64,000 bases of DNA from Monodelphis domestica. Its lineage: Eukaryota; Chordata; Mammalia; Didelphimorphia; Didelphidae. The notes under the pieces are model-generated. The model worked only from the letters and a program-made list of their open reading frames with translations. It was not told where the DNA came from and did not search any database. Every line of letters begins with the position of its first letter. The stretch's first letter is position 1. The stretch is taken from NCBI RefSeq assembly GCF_027887165.1, contig NC_077231.1:191036834-191100833 (forward strand), read 5' to 3'. Shown here one piece after another: positions 1 through 11,856 of this stretch. A program made the position numbers and the translations under genes.

Positions 1-205
1 CAAAATTTGCTTTTGGAGCAACTGGAATAGATTACCATTTCCTTCTCTGGTTAATTTTACAGATGAAGAACTGAGACAAACAGGGTTAATTAAATGTCTT
101 GCCTGGGGGTCACACAGCTAGGAAGTATCTGAGATCAGATTTGAATCCAGGAAGATGAGTCTTCCTGACTCTAGACCCAGCACTCTATCCACTGTGCCCA
201 AAGTC
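1..205 (-). repeat. tRNA-headed SINE with RTE-type tail, cut by window edge
   Basis: Read on the minus strand this begins with a tRNA-like head (GGGCACAGTGGATAGAGTGC) with a B-box-like TTCAAATC, passes through the SINE core (CTAGCTGTGTGACC) and ends in the GAGAAGGAAATGG tail block. This is the commonest young SINE layout in the window. The left edge of the window cuts the tail. The head derives from a tRNA but is not a functional tRNA gene. Confidence 0.85.
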
Positions 206-1598
206 TGGCAGATTCTACTAAACTAGAAAGGGTTTGAGCACCTGGCTCACAAGATTAAAAAGCTAGAAGGAAATTGAGATCATCTGGTCCAACTCTGACA
301 TTTTTTTATAGACCTTAAGAGTTATCTTACTTACTAAAGTAAGGTAGGGGAGCTTTTGGATAGAGTAAGGAAAATGGTGATTCAACCATTATTAATTTAA
401 TGCCATCCATATTTTTAGTTGTTAACATTATTTAAGTATTCAAATCATTATGATCAATTAGAATAATAAGACATCCCACAGAGAAATGGAAATTCCCTTC
501 CTTATGCCTCAACACCAAATCAATGATAATATTAAGACTAGCTTCCTTACCTTCCCCTTAAAGTGAAACTAGATTAGTTTACTTTAAACAGGTGCTACTC
601 CTACCAAAAAATCTAAGATGTGAAGTCAAGAAAATCTTTCCCAGACTGGCAGCATTTTGTTTTACAGAGGCAAAACACTCCTTAACTGAGGTACCACATC
701 TACCTAGAGAGAGCTAACAAAACCCAGCAGAATACACCTCCAGAATCAATCTAATCTTTTAACTGACAGTGTCTGGTAATGATTTTAAGTCTGACTTAGG
801 ATTTAATTTTTAACTCTTGTTATATTTCTGGCTGTGATCCTTTATCCTCAAAACCTGTTTCAAGTACTTTTCCAAAATAAACCCCACCTGAACTATGTGA
901 AAGCTGGAGTAAAGAACTTTACCACATTTGGAGATCCTCTTGTATTGACATGCAAATGAAATAGGCCAAGATCAAAAATGAAGAGTAGAAGGCAAAACTA
1001 CCCCCTTCAAAGCAGTAAGTCCATAACTTTCCCTTTAATATGTGCATCTACCAGCAAGAAAAAAAATCAGATTTTCTTTTTCTATTCAGGTGAACAGAAA
1101 ACCTCATTATCTCCCTTGGTACTTACCTATCAAGAGAGGAACAGAAAAAATAAAATGAATTGTTCTTCTGAGGTTTCCAATGTAATGATACTCAGGTCTC
1201 ATCTCTCAATATGCTGATGACTTTTCAAACCTCTAATTTTCTCTCCAGTTACTTAAAACTAGACTCTCTTCTTAAGATTCAGAGAAATAAAATTATTCTT
1301 TTGGTGAATGGTTACAAATAGGCTTCCAAACACATATCTAATGGAACTCATATATTATTGAAAGTAATACTCCCAACTAATTTGAAATGTTTAAAATCTA
1401 CAGATGTTTCAATACTGGACAAACTCTTATCTCTTCTTTATGCCATCCCATAATAACACCACATAAAAAGCCAGGTTAATATTAAAATATCTTTTGAAGA
1501 TGTTCTATTTTGAGCTCTAGGAGAGTTCTTTCCTAAAAGTATTTCTTGAATTTAAAAAATATTCAAAGAAATAATGAAAATCACAAAATGCTTGTAGT
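206..1598. other. Unassigned AT-rich intergenic DNA
   Basis: No coding region or recognised repeat was found, apart from a weak MIR-like start around 270-300 (GGAAATTGAGATCATCTGGT). The 79-residue open frame near 978-1217 has no recognisable motif and low-complexity composition, so it was not called. Confidence 0.5.
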
Positions 1599-2190
1599 TA
1601 GTCAATGAGAATTTATTAAACATCTACTGTGTGCTAGATGCTGGGCTAGGTACTAAGGATACAAAGACAAACTGTATTCTCCAGCTGATATTTTCTCAGA
1701 GAACATGTGTACATATGTAAGTAAATGCAGAATAAAATAAATACAGGGTAGTTAGGAGGTTAGGTATTAGCAGTTTGACAAGGAGGAAGATCAGGAAAAA
1801 AAGCTTCATAAGAGGGTGAACTTTATGTAGAACTTGAAATGAGTAGAAGAAAAAGAGATTCAATGAGGCAGAAATAAGAAGGCAGGGCTTTTTAGTAATG
1901 AGTAGGGAGAGAGTAGAACAAGGCAGTGTTCAGTGCAAAGAAACAAGAAAAATAGAAATCGGAGTGCTATGGGTAGTAAGCAGAAAAGTCAGTTAGAGTG
2001 GATAGCAGAATTCGGAAAGACATTAATGTATGATGAGGTTGGAAAAATAGATTGGGGCCAGATTGCAAAGAACTTAAAAAGTCAAATTGAGGAGTTTACA
2101 TTTAATCCAAAAGGCAATAGGGAACCAATGGAGTTCACTGAGTAAAGGAGTGACATTGTCAAGACTAAGCATAAGGAAAGTCATTTCAGC
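1599..2190. repeat. Middle-repetitive family M, copy 1 (L2/MIR-like start)
   Basis: The stretch opens with TTTATTAAACATCTACTGTG, which is the reverse complement of the shared L2/MIR 3' end. It continues into sequence (GGCAATAGGGAACCAATGGA, GGAGTGACATTGTCAAG) that recurs in diverged form near 11.0, 25.6, 47.6, 49.0 and 50.9 kb. I do not recognise the family by name. No open frame of note. Confidence 0.55.
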
Positions 2191-2689
2191 TATATAAAAA
2201 AGAAATTGGAAAAATGAGAGTGATTTTAAAAAGTAATATACTAATATGACAAAAATACTTGACCAAAAATAATTTATAACTCTGGTTTTATAATAGTCCA
2301 TAATATCTTCCATTATCCTAAGAACTGTGAACTAACAAACCAAAACATTTTAATTTGCTTAATCACCAATAAACATTTTAGAATATCATATAATTGTATT
2401 ACATAAGAAGGAAAGGTATAGGAAAAGGAATAATAGGATTCAGGAATTTAAAAAAGATTGGGAATCCTTCCTTCGACCATGAGATCTAAAGGCCATTCAC
2501 CAATAAAAACATGACTATTGATAAATTAATTGATGACCATGTTCCATTAGATCCATTTGTGGGATCCTTCTTGTCCAGTCTCATGAAAAGCCAGGAAACT
2601 TGTTAGCCCAAGGATTCTTGAACTTACGTTGAATCTTCTGCTTAGAAAATATTCTATTCCAGACCACCAGAATGAAATAGAGAGAGTCA
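2191..2689. other. Unassigned AT-rich intergenic DNA
   Basis: Nothing recognised. Short open frames on both strands look random. Confidence 0.5.
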
Positions 2690-3240
2690 GACCTGAATGA
2701 TTTTCTGGGAGGGGCTATCTTTCAACATACACATATGCTGGGCATATGGAGTGTACAGGGAGGACTAGAACCTCTGGTGTGAGGGCTTGCCAGGCCCATC
2801 TCAGGACTGCATCCACCTTTGGTGTCCACCTTTCATTTTTGGCTCCAAGAAGTTATATTCTGTGAAGTGACTACACCTCAGGCTAAACCAGGCTGAGAGT
2901 AATCAACAGATCTCAAACTCATCTGTGACCCCAAAACATATGAAGACTTCCCCAGCAGAATAAGCAGATGAGAACAATTTGTTTCAACAGTCATGAAGGT
3001 GACTAAAGCAGGTGCCATGGAGTGCTTAAAGCTCCGTCAAACATCAAATATGTCAACACCATCCACTAAATCCCAGGTATCTTCTTGACTTTTATCTTGC
3101 CATTGGACTTTGATAACTCTAAGAAAGAAAGTAAGGCTGATGACTTTGTGTAACTCTGACTTATTTAAATCCAAATCACTTGAAACCTAAGATTTCACCC
3201 TATGACATCATTGTCCTCTTCAAAATGATGGACAAACATT
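2690..3240 (-). repeat. About 500-bp repeat family U, copy 1
   Basis: This matches, in reverse, the repeats at about 10.47-10.83 kb and 39.90-40.34 kb. Shared landmarks are TTTGGTGTCCACCTTTCA, AGAACAATTTGTT and, near its start on the minus strand, a GATGTCA-like block followed by GATTTAAAT. Probably a marsupial SINE-like or RTE-related non-autonomous repeat; the family name is uncertain. Confidence 0.6.
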
Positions 3241-3515
3241 TTTCAGTGCACTTTCTTACATTTACTTCAGTTTCAGAATGTCTCAGAGAATGTCCCTAAG
3301 AGGACTAGTAGAGAACTGGAGAGCCTCTTCACTAGAAAGTTGGCTATCAAGATAATATTTTATGGTCTTGACAACTCATTAAGAGAATCTTCTAAGGAGT
3401 CATGATCAGTAGTATGGGAGAGAGGCAGATGGAATTTGGATAATATTATTTAATTAGAAACAAATGAAGATGGCAGGTATAGTCCTATAATTCCTGCTAT
3501 TGGAAGGCTCTCTTA

Positions 3516-4680
3516 GTTGTCAAATCCAATGACCTTTTCTCAATTCTCATTCCCTTTGAACTCTAAAGCCTTTAACATTGTTGATCACTGTCTCCAAATT
3601 GATACTCTTTTCCTTCTAGATTTTCAGGACCCCACTCTCTTCTGGTTTTCTTCCTACCTATTGACTATTCCTTTTCTAAGCTTCCTCCAGATCATGCCCT
3701 CTCTAACAATGATAAATGTCTCTCAGAATTCTGTACTGGGTTCTTTTTTCTTCTTCCTCTATACTACTTCACTTGGTGATCTCATCAACTCCTGTGGATT
3801 AAATTATGATTTCTATGTTTATGATCATCAAATCTACCTTTCCTACCCCAATTTCTCTTCCTACCTACAATCTTGAATCTCCAACTGCCTTTCAGACATC
3901 TCAAACTAGATGTTTAGTAGACATCTTAAATTCGATATGTCCAGCACAGAACTTATTATCTTTCCTCTTAACCCTTTCTCTCCTGCCTTCCCTATTACTA
4001 TAGAGTGTAACACAACTCTCTAAGTTCTTCATGCTCAAAACCTAGGAGTTATCCTGGAATCCCCACTATCTCTCATCATACTCCCCCTCCCTCATATCAA
4101 AATTATTGTTAAGGCTTGTTTTTTTTTTTCAATCTTTCTCCAATACTCTTCATCTTTTTTTTCTTCTGATGGTGATAGCACTCTGGCCAGGCCTGCGCCA
4201 ACTCATGCCTTGAATGCTGCTGTATTTTTTTGCTAGTGGATCTAAAACACAGGTCTGATCATGCCATCTCCTTCCACCCCCATCATCTAATAAACTTCAG
4301 GGGCTTCCTATTCTTTCTAGAATCAAATACAAATGCTATTTGACATTCAAAATATTTCATAACCTACTCCCCTCCTGCATTTCAGTCTTCTTACACCTTA
4401 CTCCCAGGGAATATTATTCTTTCTATCCAGTGACATGGCTTCCTGGCTATTCCTCAAACAAATCATTCCATCCGTATCTCAGCTTTGGACATTTTTGTCT
4501 GGGTGCTCCGCATGCCTAGAATGTTCTCCCTCTTTGGCCCAGACTACCAACTTCCCTGACTTTCTTTATGTTCCAAGTAAAATCTTACCTTCTACGGGGA
4601 GTCTTCTTTAGCCTCCCTTAATCTAGTATTTTCCTTCTTGTAATGATTTCCTTTCTATTTTATGTGTGGCCCTTGCCTTT
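3516..4680 (+). mobile_element. LINE-2 relic, reverse transcriptase to near 3' end
   Basis: The order of recognisable blocks follows the L2 consensus: AACATTGTTGATCACTGTCT, the CTGGTTTTCTTCCTACCT block, CTTGGTGATCTCATCAACTC, CCAACTGCCTTTCAGACATC, AAAACCTAGGAGTTATCCTGG, then TCTGATCATGCCATCTCCTT and the 3' Cys-rich-tail region. The open frames of 119 and 65 residues here are pieces of the decayed ORF2. Heavily diverged with many indels; no activity is expected. L2 is an ancient non-LTR element of mammals. Confidence 0.8.
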
Positions 4681-5530
4681 TTAACTAGGAGAAGAGTTGA
4701 GTGAGGGAAAGGAGGGATAAGGGAAGTAGAAGGGAATGGAAAAACCATTTTGTATTTGTACTAGGGTAGGACAGAGTAGGGATAGTGATTTAAAACATTA
4801 AAGCCCTCTTTATACTAAAGTGTTGGCTCAAAACTATTGGCAAATGACCAGTGTATTTACAACCATAAAATCATTGAATTTATGTAAAGTGAAAAAAATA
4901 TTAATAATTAAAAGGATAATTCAATTGACTCTTGGCATAAAGATTTAAAGTTGACATCTTATTGGGAATATCATCATAATTAAATTTGATTTAGGAATCC
5001 TAATTCAAATTGCCCAAATGTACATTTATAGAGCTTTCAAATTTGATCCATATCAACCAATATTCTAATTATTACCAAATATATATTTTATCTACCCCCA
5101 AGTGGGAAAATATAAAAAGCTTTAAAAAACATGAAACAACACAGTGGCCTTTCTATTACTTTTTAGTTTTCAGTCTGTAGTTTTCAGAAATTGGCCATTT
5201 GAAACCAAGCCTGCTTATCTATAGTGAATCTTTTGAACTCTGAAATATAAGATAAGTAAAAAATTAACTTTGGAGGAAATAAAAAGAGTTACTAGATTTA
5301 TGTTATTCTTTGTAATGATATGTTTTTTTATGATGAAACCATTTTTTATTATATTGTATCTTAAACATATATTTGATGAACAGTCCAAATTTTCAAATAT
5401 AGCCTTAATTATTGCCTACAGATTTTCAATGGTTTCAATCAAAGAAGTTCCAACGTCACTGAAACATTGATCTCCATCTCTTAGATACCCTTCTTAACCT
5501 TCATATTTTTATAATTGAAAATCTGTTATA
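4681..5530. other. Unassigned AT-rich intergenic DNA
   Basis: Purine-rich just after the L2, then AT-rich. No repeat or gene recognised. Confidence 0.5.
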
Positions 5531-5534
5531 CTAA

Positions 5535-5845
5535 AAAAAAAAAAAAGAACTACATCTCTCAGGAGCCCACTAACTTCCTGTCATTATGTATTTCCTGTAG
5601 ATAGGGGATATTAGGCGGGGACGTGGAAGGTCCTACCTCTTTACTTCTAGTCCCAAGCTTGGTGATGGTAAGGCAGGTATTTGATCTGGCTGATCAGCCA
5701 TGGGCATGTGGTCTTTATTTTGCATCTTCTTTATTCCTTGATTTCTAATGATCATTAATAAATCTCTTAAAATATAATATTTTATTAGAGATTTTATTTT
5801 TACATGTTGCACGATGTAAGATTATGTTGCAGTATTACATCTCGA
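5535..5845 (+). mobile_element. Possible solo LTR fragment
   Basis: The stretch looks LTR-like: CTACATCTCTCAGGAGCC near the start, a relatively GC-rich middle (TTAGGCGGGGACGTGG), then TTAATAAATCTCTTAAAATA, which would serve as a polyadenylation signal. Ends and target duplications could not be fixed, so the call is tentative. Confidence 0.4.
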
Positions 5846-6880
5846 CATGGCTTTCTTTATTAGTAAAACAGTATAATTTATCAGAGTTTATCAGTTCTAT
5901 AATTAGGGCAAGACTTTTAGACTCCTCTAGAAGGAAGAAGTTCCCAAACACATTTTTTTAGCATGCAAGTTTTACAGTCTGAAGTAGATATACATATGTT
6001 ATAAGTTCAGGTTGATTTTTCTACAAATGGCTTGAATGTGAAAGTGAAGTAAAAATTGCATTTTTTCTATCTTAAGCACTATAGTCGATACCATCTTGAC
6101 CATGAAAAATATTTTTTATTTATTCCACTTTTTATTTCTTAGTAGCTATTTTAAAAAATGATGTTCTTGTTGTCTTTCCAAAAACAGCAAGCCTACAATA
6201 TAGTGCAGGAAAAAAATAGTAACAATTCCTCCAGCTACCCTGCTCATCTAAAGATCTTTGTTTTTTAAGACTTTATTAGGTTGTTTTGTAGCAATTGCTT
6301 GTCAGTTCTTGATGCTGTTTTCGTTTTCGTACACATAGTCTAATTCACTTTTGTATGTCTAATCCTATTTTAATATAGACTTGAATGATTCTTGATTTGA
6401 AACAAATGACTTCCTCACACCAATACTCATTACAATATCCTTAATAGTTATTGAACTATACTTTCTAAGAGGTACAATTGTTGTTTCCTTAGAAATGTGT
6501 TATTCTTAAAACTACAGAATTAAAAAATAGAATAAAAGAAAAATAAAGCTTACATACACATGCAAAAGTCAGCACTTGGTTGAAAGAGTTCCACTCTAAC
6601 TTGAAGTAAAATGTTCTGAGTCAAGTGTAGCAAGACCTCTGCCACCACAAAATGAAACCATATCAAAATTGTTGTTTGTCTAAGCAATTCACTGTACATC
6701 ACTGTACAACAATGATACTCTGACAGTATGAATGATATCAATCTAGGTACTTTTATGGTTTCTCAAATCTGGTTTATCAGTAACACTAACTTTGCAAAAT
6801 AATCTCTAGGAATTTGGTAGATTGAATTAGACAGATTTACTCTAATACTAATTGTTGAATCTTTAAAAAAAAGATTCTCA
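5846..6880. other. Unassigned AT-rich intergenic DNA
   Basis: No repeat or coding exon recognised on either strand. Confidence 0.5.
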
Positions 6881-6884
6881 AAGA

Positions 6885-7525
6885 AAATAATGAAAAAAAT
6901 GAAGGAAAGGAGTTCAACAATCTTACATCATAGGCAATACTACAAAGTCCTAACAACCTAAATTATTTGGTATTCCACAAAAAATAGAAAAGTCTACCAG
7001 TGAAACAGTTTAGTTACACAACAGATATAAGTATATAAAGAATGTAGTGTTCAGTATACTCAAAGATCTCAACTATTTGGGTAAAGACTTATTATTTAAC
7101 AAAAAAGTGCTAGGAAAATATGAAAGCAACAATATGAAAGAAAATAAGACTTAAAGATTCTAACAATAAATTGCATATAAATACATAACCAAAATATTTT
7201 TTCAAATCACATAAAATAAATAAGAGGTGCAAAGAAGAAAATGCTCTTCAAAACTTAGAATGGGGGGAAAGGTTCATGTCTAAAGAAGGGATAAAAAGAA
7301 TTGTGAAAGATAAAATAGGCATTCTTGAATATATAAATTGTGAGGTTTGGCACAAACAAAGTAAATGCTGTTAAAATTAGAAAAGATGCAGACAATTGGG
7401 AGGAAATTTTTGCAGCAAATTTTTGTGATATCTGAAATACATAAGGAACTTAATTCAAACAGTTCACAACAGTCATCCTCAACATATAAAGTCAAATTAT
7501 TTGAACAGGTAGTTATCAAAAGTCT
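6885..7525 (+). mobile_element. Old LINE-1 ORF2 fragment
   Basis: The plus strand matches the ORF2 stretch downstream of the reverse transcriptase seen in the full-length LINE-1 at 56-62 kb. Examples are GGGGGAAAGGTTCATGTCTA against its GGGAAAGGCTTTAAAACC, and AAAATTAGAAAAGATGC then CAATTGGGAGGAAATTTTT, corresponding to the peptide KIRRETTNWEKIF. It is strongly diverged, with stops. It abuts the CCDC88A retrocopy, which runs in the opposite direction. Confidence 0.6.
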
Positions 7526-8065
7526 AAGCTTTCGCCTGAACAGCACAACCAAGTAAAAGTAACAGTAGCTTTTTAATTTCTTCTGCATCTTGTTAAGAAA
7601 AGGGATTTTTACCAATGGTTAAGATATTTGGCAAAGACATCATGATCAGTTGCTGCAAAGTCTCCTGGTAATAAGATTTGATTTGTCTCACCAAACTGGA
7701 TAAATTTTGAATTCTAAGTGAGGTATCATTGTTGATTTTTTTATTTACTCACTGACTCTCTGATTTAGGATTAATTTGTAGCATGACATGACTCAAGAAT
7801 TTACCATACACCAGAGCTACATATGCATCCAGGTTGGTCCCATTTCCTGCAGCCAGAGGTCCAAATGTTTTAACCCAAGTGACCAAGGGACTGGACATGA
7901 AATGTTCCAGGAGTAGAGTAAAAATCTCATTCTCCATCTTACAGATGCCTGCGGTCTTTTTTGTTTTGTTTTGAAGAACTAAGCCCAATTCTAGAGACTA
8001 AATCATGGCAGAGCCCACCCCCTGCAATTACCACTGCTGCCATTGCTGCCACCACCACTGCCTCC
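7526..8065 (-). pseudogene. CCDC88A: CCDC88A (girdin) retropseudogene, 5' part only
   Basis: The minus strand from ATG at 7937 encodes MENEIFTLLLEHFMSSPLV then TWVKTFGPLAAGNGTNLD, which I recognise as the N-terminus of girdin, the actin- and Galpha-binding coiled-coil protein; this part is its N-terminal Hook-type domain. Homology continues ([46 protein letters not shown]) to about codon 130 of a family member near 1870 residues. There are no introns although several exons should be covered, so this is a processed copy. The reading frame is broken by at least two stops: an expected Arg codon after ESQ is TGA (a CpG-type change) and a second stop follows KNPFS. Upstream, to about 8065, GCN-rich sequence fits a decayed 5' UTR. 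The rest of the mRNA and any poly(A) tail are missing; a LINE-1 fragment lies there instead. Confidence 0.85.
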
Positions 8066-8188
8066 TGTCTTCTGTAATAATATGTTGTCTTAACAAAAAT
8101 TATAATGGTGAAGTATTTTTGCAAAGCATACCATGTTGAAACTGAAGAATCCCAAAGTTTTAAACTTTTCTTAGAAGTATGATATCTG

Positions 8189-8220
8189 GTGCTTGCTTCA
8201 GCAGCACATATACTAGAAAT
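8189..8220 (+). pseudogene. U6 snRNA 5' fragment
   Basis: GTGCTTGCTTCAGCAGCACA followed by TATACTA matches the first 27 or so bases of U6 snRNA with two differences, then the similarity stops. U6 genes need an upstream PSE/TATA promoter, which is not evident, so this is a truncated retroposed fragment rather than a gene. U6 5' ends are known to be joined to other retrotransposed sequence by template switching. Confidence 0.7.
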
Positions 8221-8399
8221 ACAACATCTGATGCCTAGGAACTATAGTGAAGCTCTTCTAATAGTTGGTAATGTATAAAATTATATGATTTAATATAGGC
8301 CTCTTTTAAGCTGGTTTGTCATGAAATAGACAATTATAATAGGAATTATGGAACTGGAAGGAAACAGATTAAACAGAAAAGATATCTTATGACAAAAGG

Positions 8400-9279
8400 G
8401 TCTAGAATGTGAAGAGTTAATTGAGAATACAATAATCTGTATGGGAAAAGGAATGGCAGCTAAAGGCCCAGTTATGGTATTCGTAGTACATAGGGTGAGA
8501 TGAATAACAGATGCTGCTACAGAGTAGAGACCAAGCAGTATCATTCTGGAGTTCTATTTCTTTGTGTGCCAAAAGGAGAACAACCAGTAAATTCTTGGCT
8601 TGCCTTAATGATAATTTCATCCTTCAGAAAATGGAGGAAACAACAAAGGGAATATCTAGTCTGCACCAAATTCTGTCCAAGAAAGCAGTAGTTATTGAAG
8701 TAGTAACAATGGGAAACTTGACATAAACTGGACATTTATTTTTGAGTTTATGAAAGAGGAAAGTAAAGCCAACCATAGCTTGACATACAACCTAGATTTT
8801 AGAAAACCAGATTTCAAATTTCAAATCCAAGCCTTATTAGGCTTGGAAAATTTAAATTCTCGAGATTCAGAAATAATTCCGCTACAGAAGGAAATGGAGA
8901 ATTGTCCAAAGAAATTATGGGGAATTAATGCATAACAATGGAATATCCCATATCACCATTCAGGTTATCTGGAGCAGTAAAGCTAAGAATGTGCAGAGGC
9001 TACTGATCAATATTAAGGACATCATAAATATCAATTAGTTTTAATGGTATCAATGAAAGAAGAAAATCAAAGAGGGGATAAATCCACTACTTGGAACTGG
9101 TGAGATAATGATAAAAGATGACAGAGAAGGCAGAACTACTCAACTCTTTTTTCCCCTATTTATGAACTGAAAAAGGACAGAAATGGCTAATGGGGAATTA
9201 TGACCCAACATAAAAGAAAGCAGGAAATATGATTTCATTTGCTTATTTTTAATGAATTTCAGTAATCAGAACCAAACCA

Positions 9280-9339
<60 letters not shown>

Positions 9340-9735
9340 TATATTCCAGGATTCTGAAAGAAAGGAAACTTGAAAAGATCATGGAGAATTGGAGAGTTAT
9401 CACAGGACTGATCAAGGGCAAATGTATTAATGAGTATATATATTTAAACATATATGCATATATAAAGAACAAAGATATTTTAATCAAAATGATAGGCCTA
9501 GGGGGGAAAAATAACAGGCCTCTGAACTGACATCAATTCTTTGCAGAATTCTAGAACATAACACTAAAGGAAAGCATCATTAATATATATAAGGGGAAGT
9601 AATGATGATGAAGAACCAGTGATTCTTTAATTACAGTATAGTTCACCTAGTTTTTACCAAAACATTTGATTGTTTCTCACTATGGTTGGAGAAATGATAA
9701 GAGCTAGACAATAATACAATTAAGTAAATTTTGAA
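8400..9735 (+). mobile_element. Probable CR1/L3-type LINE relic
   Basis: The best-preserved part is 9360-9735: AAGATCATGGAGAATTGGAG, CTGACATCAATTCTTTGCAG and AGTTCACCTAGTTTTTACCA then AAACATTTGATTGTTTCTCA. These correspond to the CR1-clade reverse transcriptase block YLDFSKAFDKVSH and the region before it. The stretch upstream (8400-9280) is consistent in style but not proven. Frames are destroyed. A (TA)n microsatellite has expanded inside it. Confidence 0.45.
9283..9345. repeat. (TA)n microsatellite
   Basis: About 63 bases of alternating A and T with a single G interruption. The apparent open frames of alternating Ile and Tyr on both strands are artefacts of the repeat. Confidence 0.97.
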
Positions 9736-9759
9736 CTAGTTATTTATCCTTCACTTTTT

Positions 9760-10467
9760 TTAGTTGAAATTTTTTATTTAATTAATTAATTTAGAATATT
9801 TTTCTATGGTTACATGATTCATGTTCTTTCTCACCCCTCCCTCCACCCCATAGCCTACAATTCCACTGGATTTTACATGTATCATTGATCAAGACCTATT
9901 TCCATATTATTGATAATTGCACCAGGGTGACCATTTAGAGTCTAAATCCCCAATCATATCCCATGTGATCAAGCAAACCCATGTTTTTCTTCTGTGTTTC
10001 TACTCCCACAGTTCTTTCTCTGGATGTGGATAGCATTTTTTTCTCATAAGTCCCACAGAATTGTCCTGGATCATTGCATTGTTGCTAGCAGAGAAGTCCA
10101 TTACATTCGGTTGTACCAGAGTGTCAGTCTTTATGTACAGTGTTCTCCTGGTTCTGCTGCTTTCACTCTGCATCAATTTCTGGAGGTCATTCCAGTTCAC
10201 ATAGAATTCCTCCAGTTCATTATTCCTTTGAGCACAATAGTATTTCATCATTATCATATACCACAATTTGTTCAGACATTCCCCTATTGAAGGGCATCCC
10301 CTCATTTTCCAATTTTTTGCCACCACAAAGAGCACAGCTATAAATATTTTTGTTCTCCTTATGATTTCTTTGGGGTATAAACCTAGCAGTGGTATGGCTG
10401 GATCAAAGGGCAGACAGTCTTTTAAAGCCCTTTGGGGGTAGTTCCAAATTGCCATCCAGAATAGTTG
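9760..10467 (-). mobile_element. 5'-truncated LINE-1
   Basis: The minus strand encodes the LINE-1 ORF2 C-terminus (FDPAIPLLGLYPKEI, GCPSIGECLNKLWY, NNELEEFYVNWNDLQKLMQS) in a 151-residue frame, followed by the 3' UTR and an A-rich tail (T-run at 9753-9760). Imperfect target-site duplications are visible: TTATCCTTCACTTTTT at 9744-9759 and TTACCCTTCATTTTT at 10468-10482. The insertion lies between the LINE relic to its left and repeat family U. Confidence 0.85.
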
Positions 10468-10835
10468 TTACCCTTCATTTTTGAAGAGGACCAATGTCAT
10501 CACTGGGTGATGTCTTGACTTGCCTGTGAATTGGATTTAAATGAGGCAGAGTTGCACAAATGGCCTCATTCTCTCTTTCAAAGTCATTAAAGGCCAGTGA
10601 AAAGAAAAAGATCAGTCACTTTAATAGCCATTAGAACAAATTGTTCTCATTTGCTAGTTCTACTAGAGGAAGTCTTCTCATGCTTAGGGTAGATATCCCT
10701 AGTAAGTCACTGATGGGTTGAGGTCTACTGATATATCCTTTTACCAGTTTCTCCAAGAGTGTGGCTACTGTGTATATTATAGTATCTTGGAGCCACAGAT
10801 TAAATGGGTGAAAGGTGGACACCAAAGATAAATGA
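10468..10835 (+). repeat. About 500-bp repeat family U, copy 2
   Basis: Starts TTACCCTTCATTTTTGAAGA and carries GATGTCTTGACTTGCCTGTG, GAATTGGATTTAAATGAGG, GAACAAATTGTTCTCATTTG and GGTGAAAGGTGGACACCAAA. These blocks are shared with the copies at 2690-3240 (reverse) and 39896-40345. Confidence 0.65.
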
Positions 10836-11170
10836 GCAGCCCTTGAAAAGAATTCACAGTAGAGATGAACACTTAAGGAATACTACTTAAAGGAAGAAAA
10901 AAGATGTTAGTGATATTGAAAGAGGCTATTAAAAGAACGGAAGTAAATAGCATGCACAAATCCACAGAGGATAAGATGAGTTTAAAGTATGGTGAATAGT
11001 CCTGTTTGGCTAAAATATAAAGTATACTAAGGAAAGCAATATAAAATAAAACTGGAAATGAAGTTGGAATCAGATTGTGTAGAGGTTAGGTTGCCTAAAT
11101 GAAGAGTTTTGTTGTTGTTTTTTAATCTGGTGAGCACTAGAAAGACAATGAACATCATGATCAAATCTGT
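10836..11170. repeat. Middle-repetitive family M, copy 2
   Basis: ATAAAACTGGAAATGAAGTT and GGAATCAGATTGTGTAGAGG followed by GAAAGACAATGAACATCATG resemble the internal part of the family M copies at 25.6 and 49.6 kb. Strongly diverged. Confidence 0.4.
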
Positions 11171-11856
11171 ATCTTTTTAGTCCGTAGTGTGAAAAATGGG
11201 TAGGCGAAGGGAAACTAGAGGTTCTTAGAGATAGATAATGTGTAACATCCTCTTCCCATGAATAGATCATTTTTAGCCTAGGTAGAAATAGAATGCCTCC
11301 GAAGGTCCATTCAGTTTTAGGGGACTTGTTTTATAGTCAGGCATTTGTAAGTTCAGTCACAATTGCTTCAAGCCCCAAGGAAGGAAAATTCCCAACATTT
11401 AAGAACTTAGGCTCTCTGCCCAACATTTACATTTATATCTTTCTCTAGGTAACCTCTGGCCTCTGAGTGAGTGAGGCAAGATTCAGTTTACTAGAAATGT
11501 TTGAGTAAGGAAACAACATACTACATTATAGTATATATGGATAAACAAGGAATGGAAAGTTGGGGGAAGAACAAAACTCTTTTTGGAACTTTTCTCTCTG
11601 CCTAAGTCCTCCATTCTAAGATACCTGTAGAGCCAATGATTCCCTTTGATACCTTCCTTCTGTGACACAGGTTAATCTTTCCCTTGCAGCTAAGATACCA
11701 TAAAAATGACATGTATATTCCAACCTCTTGAATTTAGACCTTAAGAATCCCTCATTATGATTTTGAGATAGTTTCTTTCTTTTATATAAATTTCGTGGGC
11801 TATATGACCCAGTCTGTCTTTGATTCATTCCAGAAGTTGTACTTGAGTTCAACTAG
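11171..11856. other. Unassigned intergenic DNA
   Basis: No recognised repeat and no supported coding frame. The 78-residue minus-strand frame near 11616-11852 has no family signature. Confidence 0.5.

Noticed and set aside
3517-3876. 119-residue open frame with hydrophobic stretches
   Set aside because: Lies in L2 ORF2 sequence; the hydrophobic look comes from pyrimidine-rich L2 codons.
9252-9530. Frames of alternating Ile and Tyr on both strands
   Set aside because: Translation of a (TA)n microsatellite.
10000-10455. 151-residue minus-strand open frame
   Set aside because: LINE-1 ORF2 C-terminal sequence with GCPSIGEC and LMQSESSRTRRTLY; transposon remnant.
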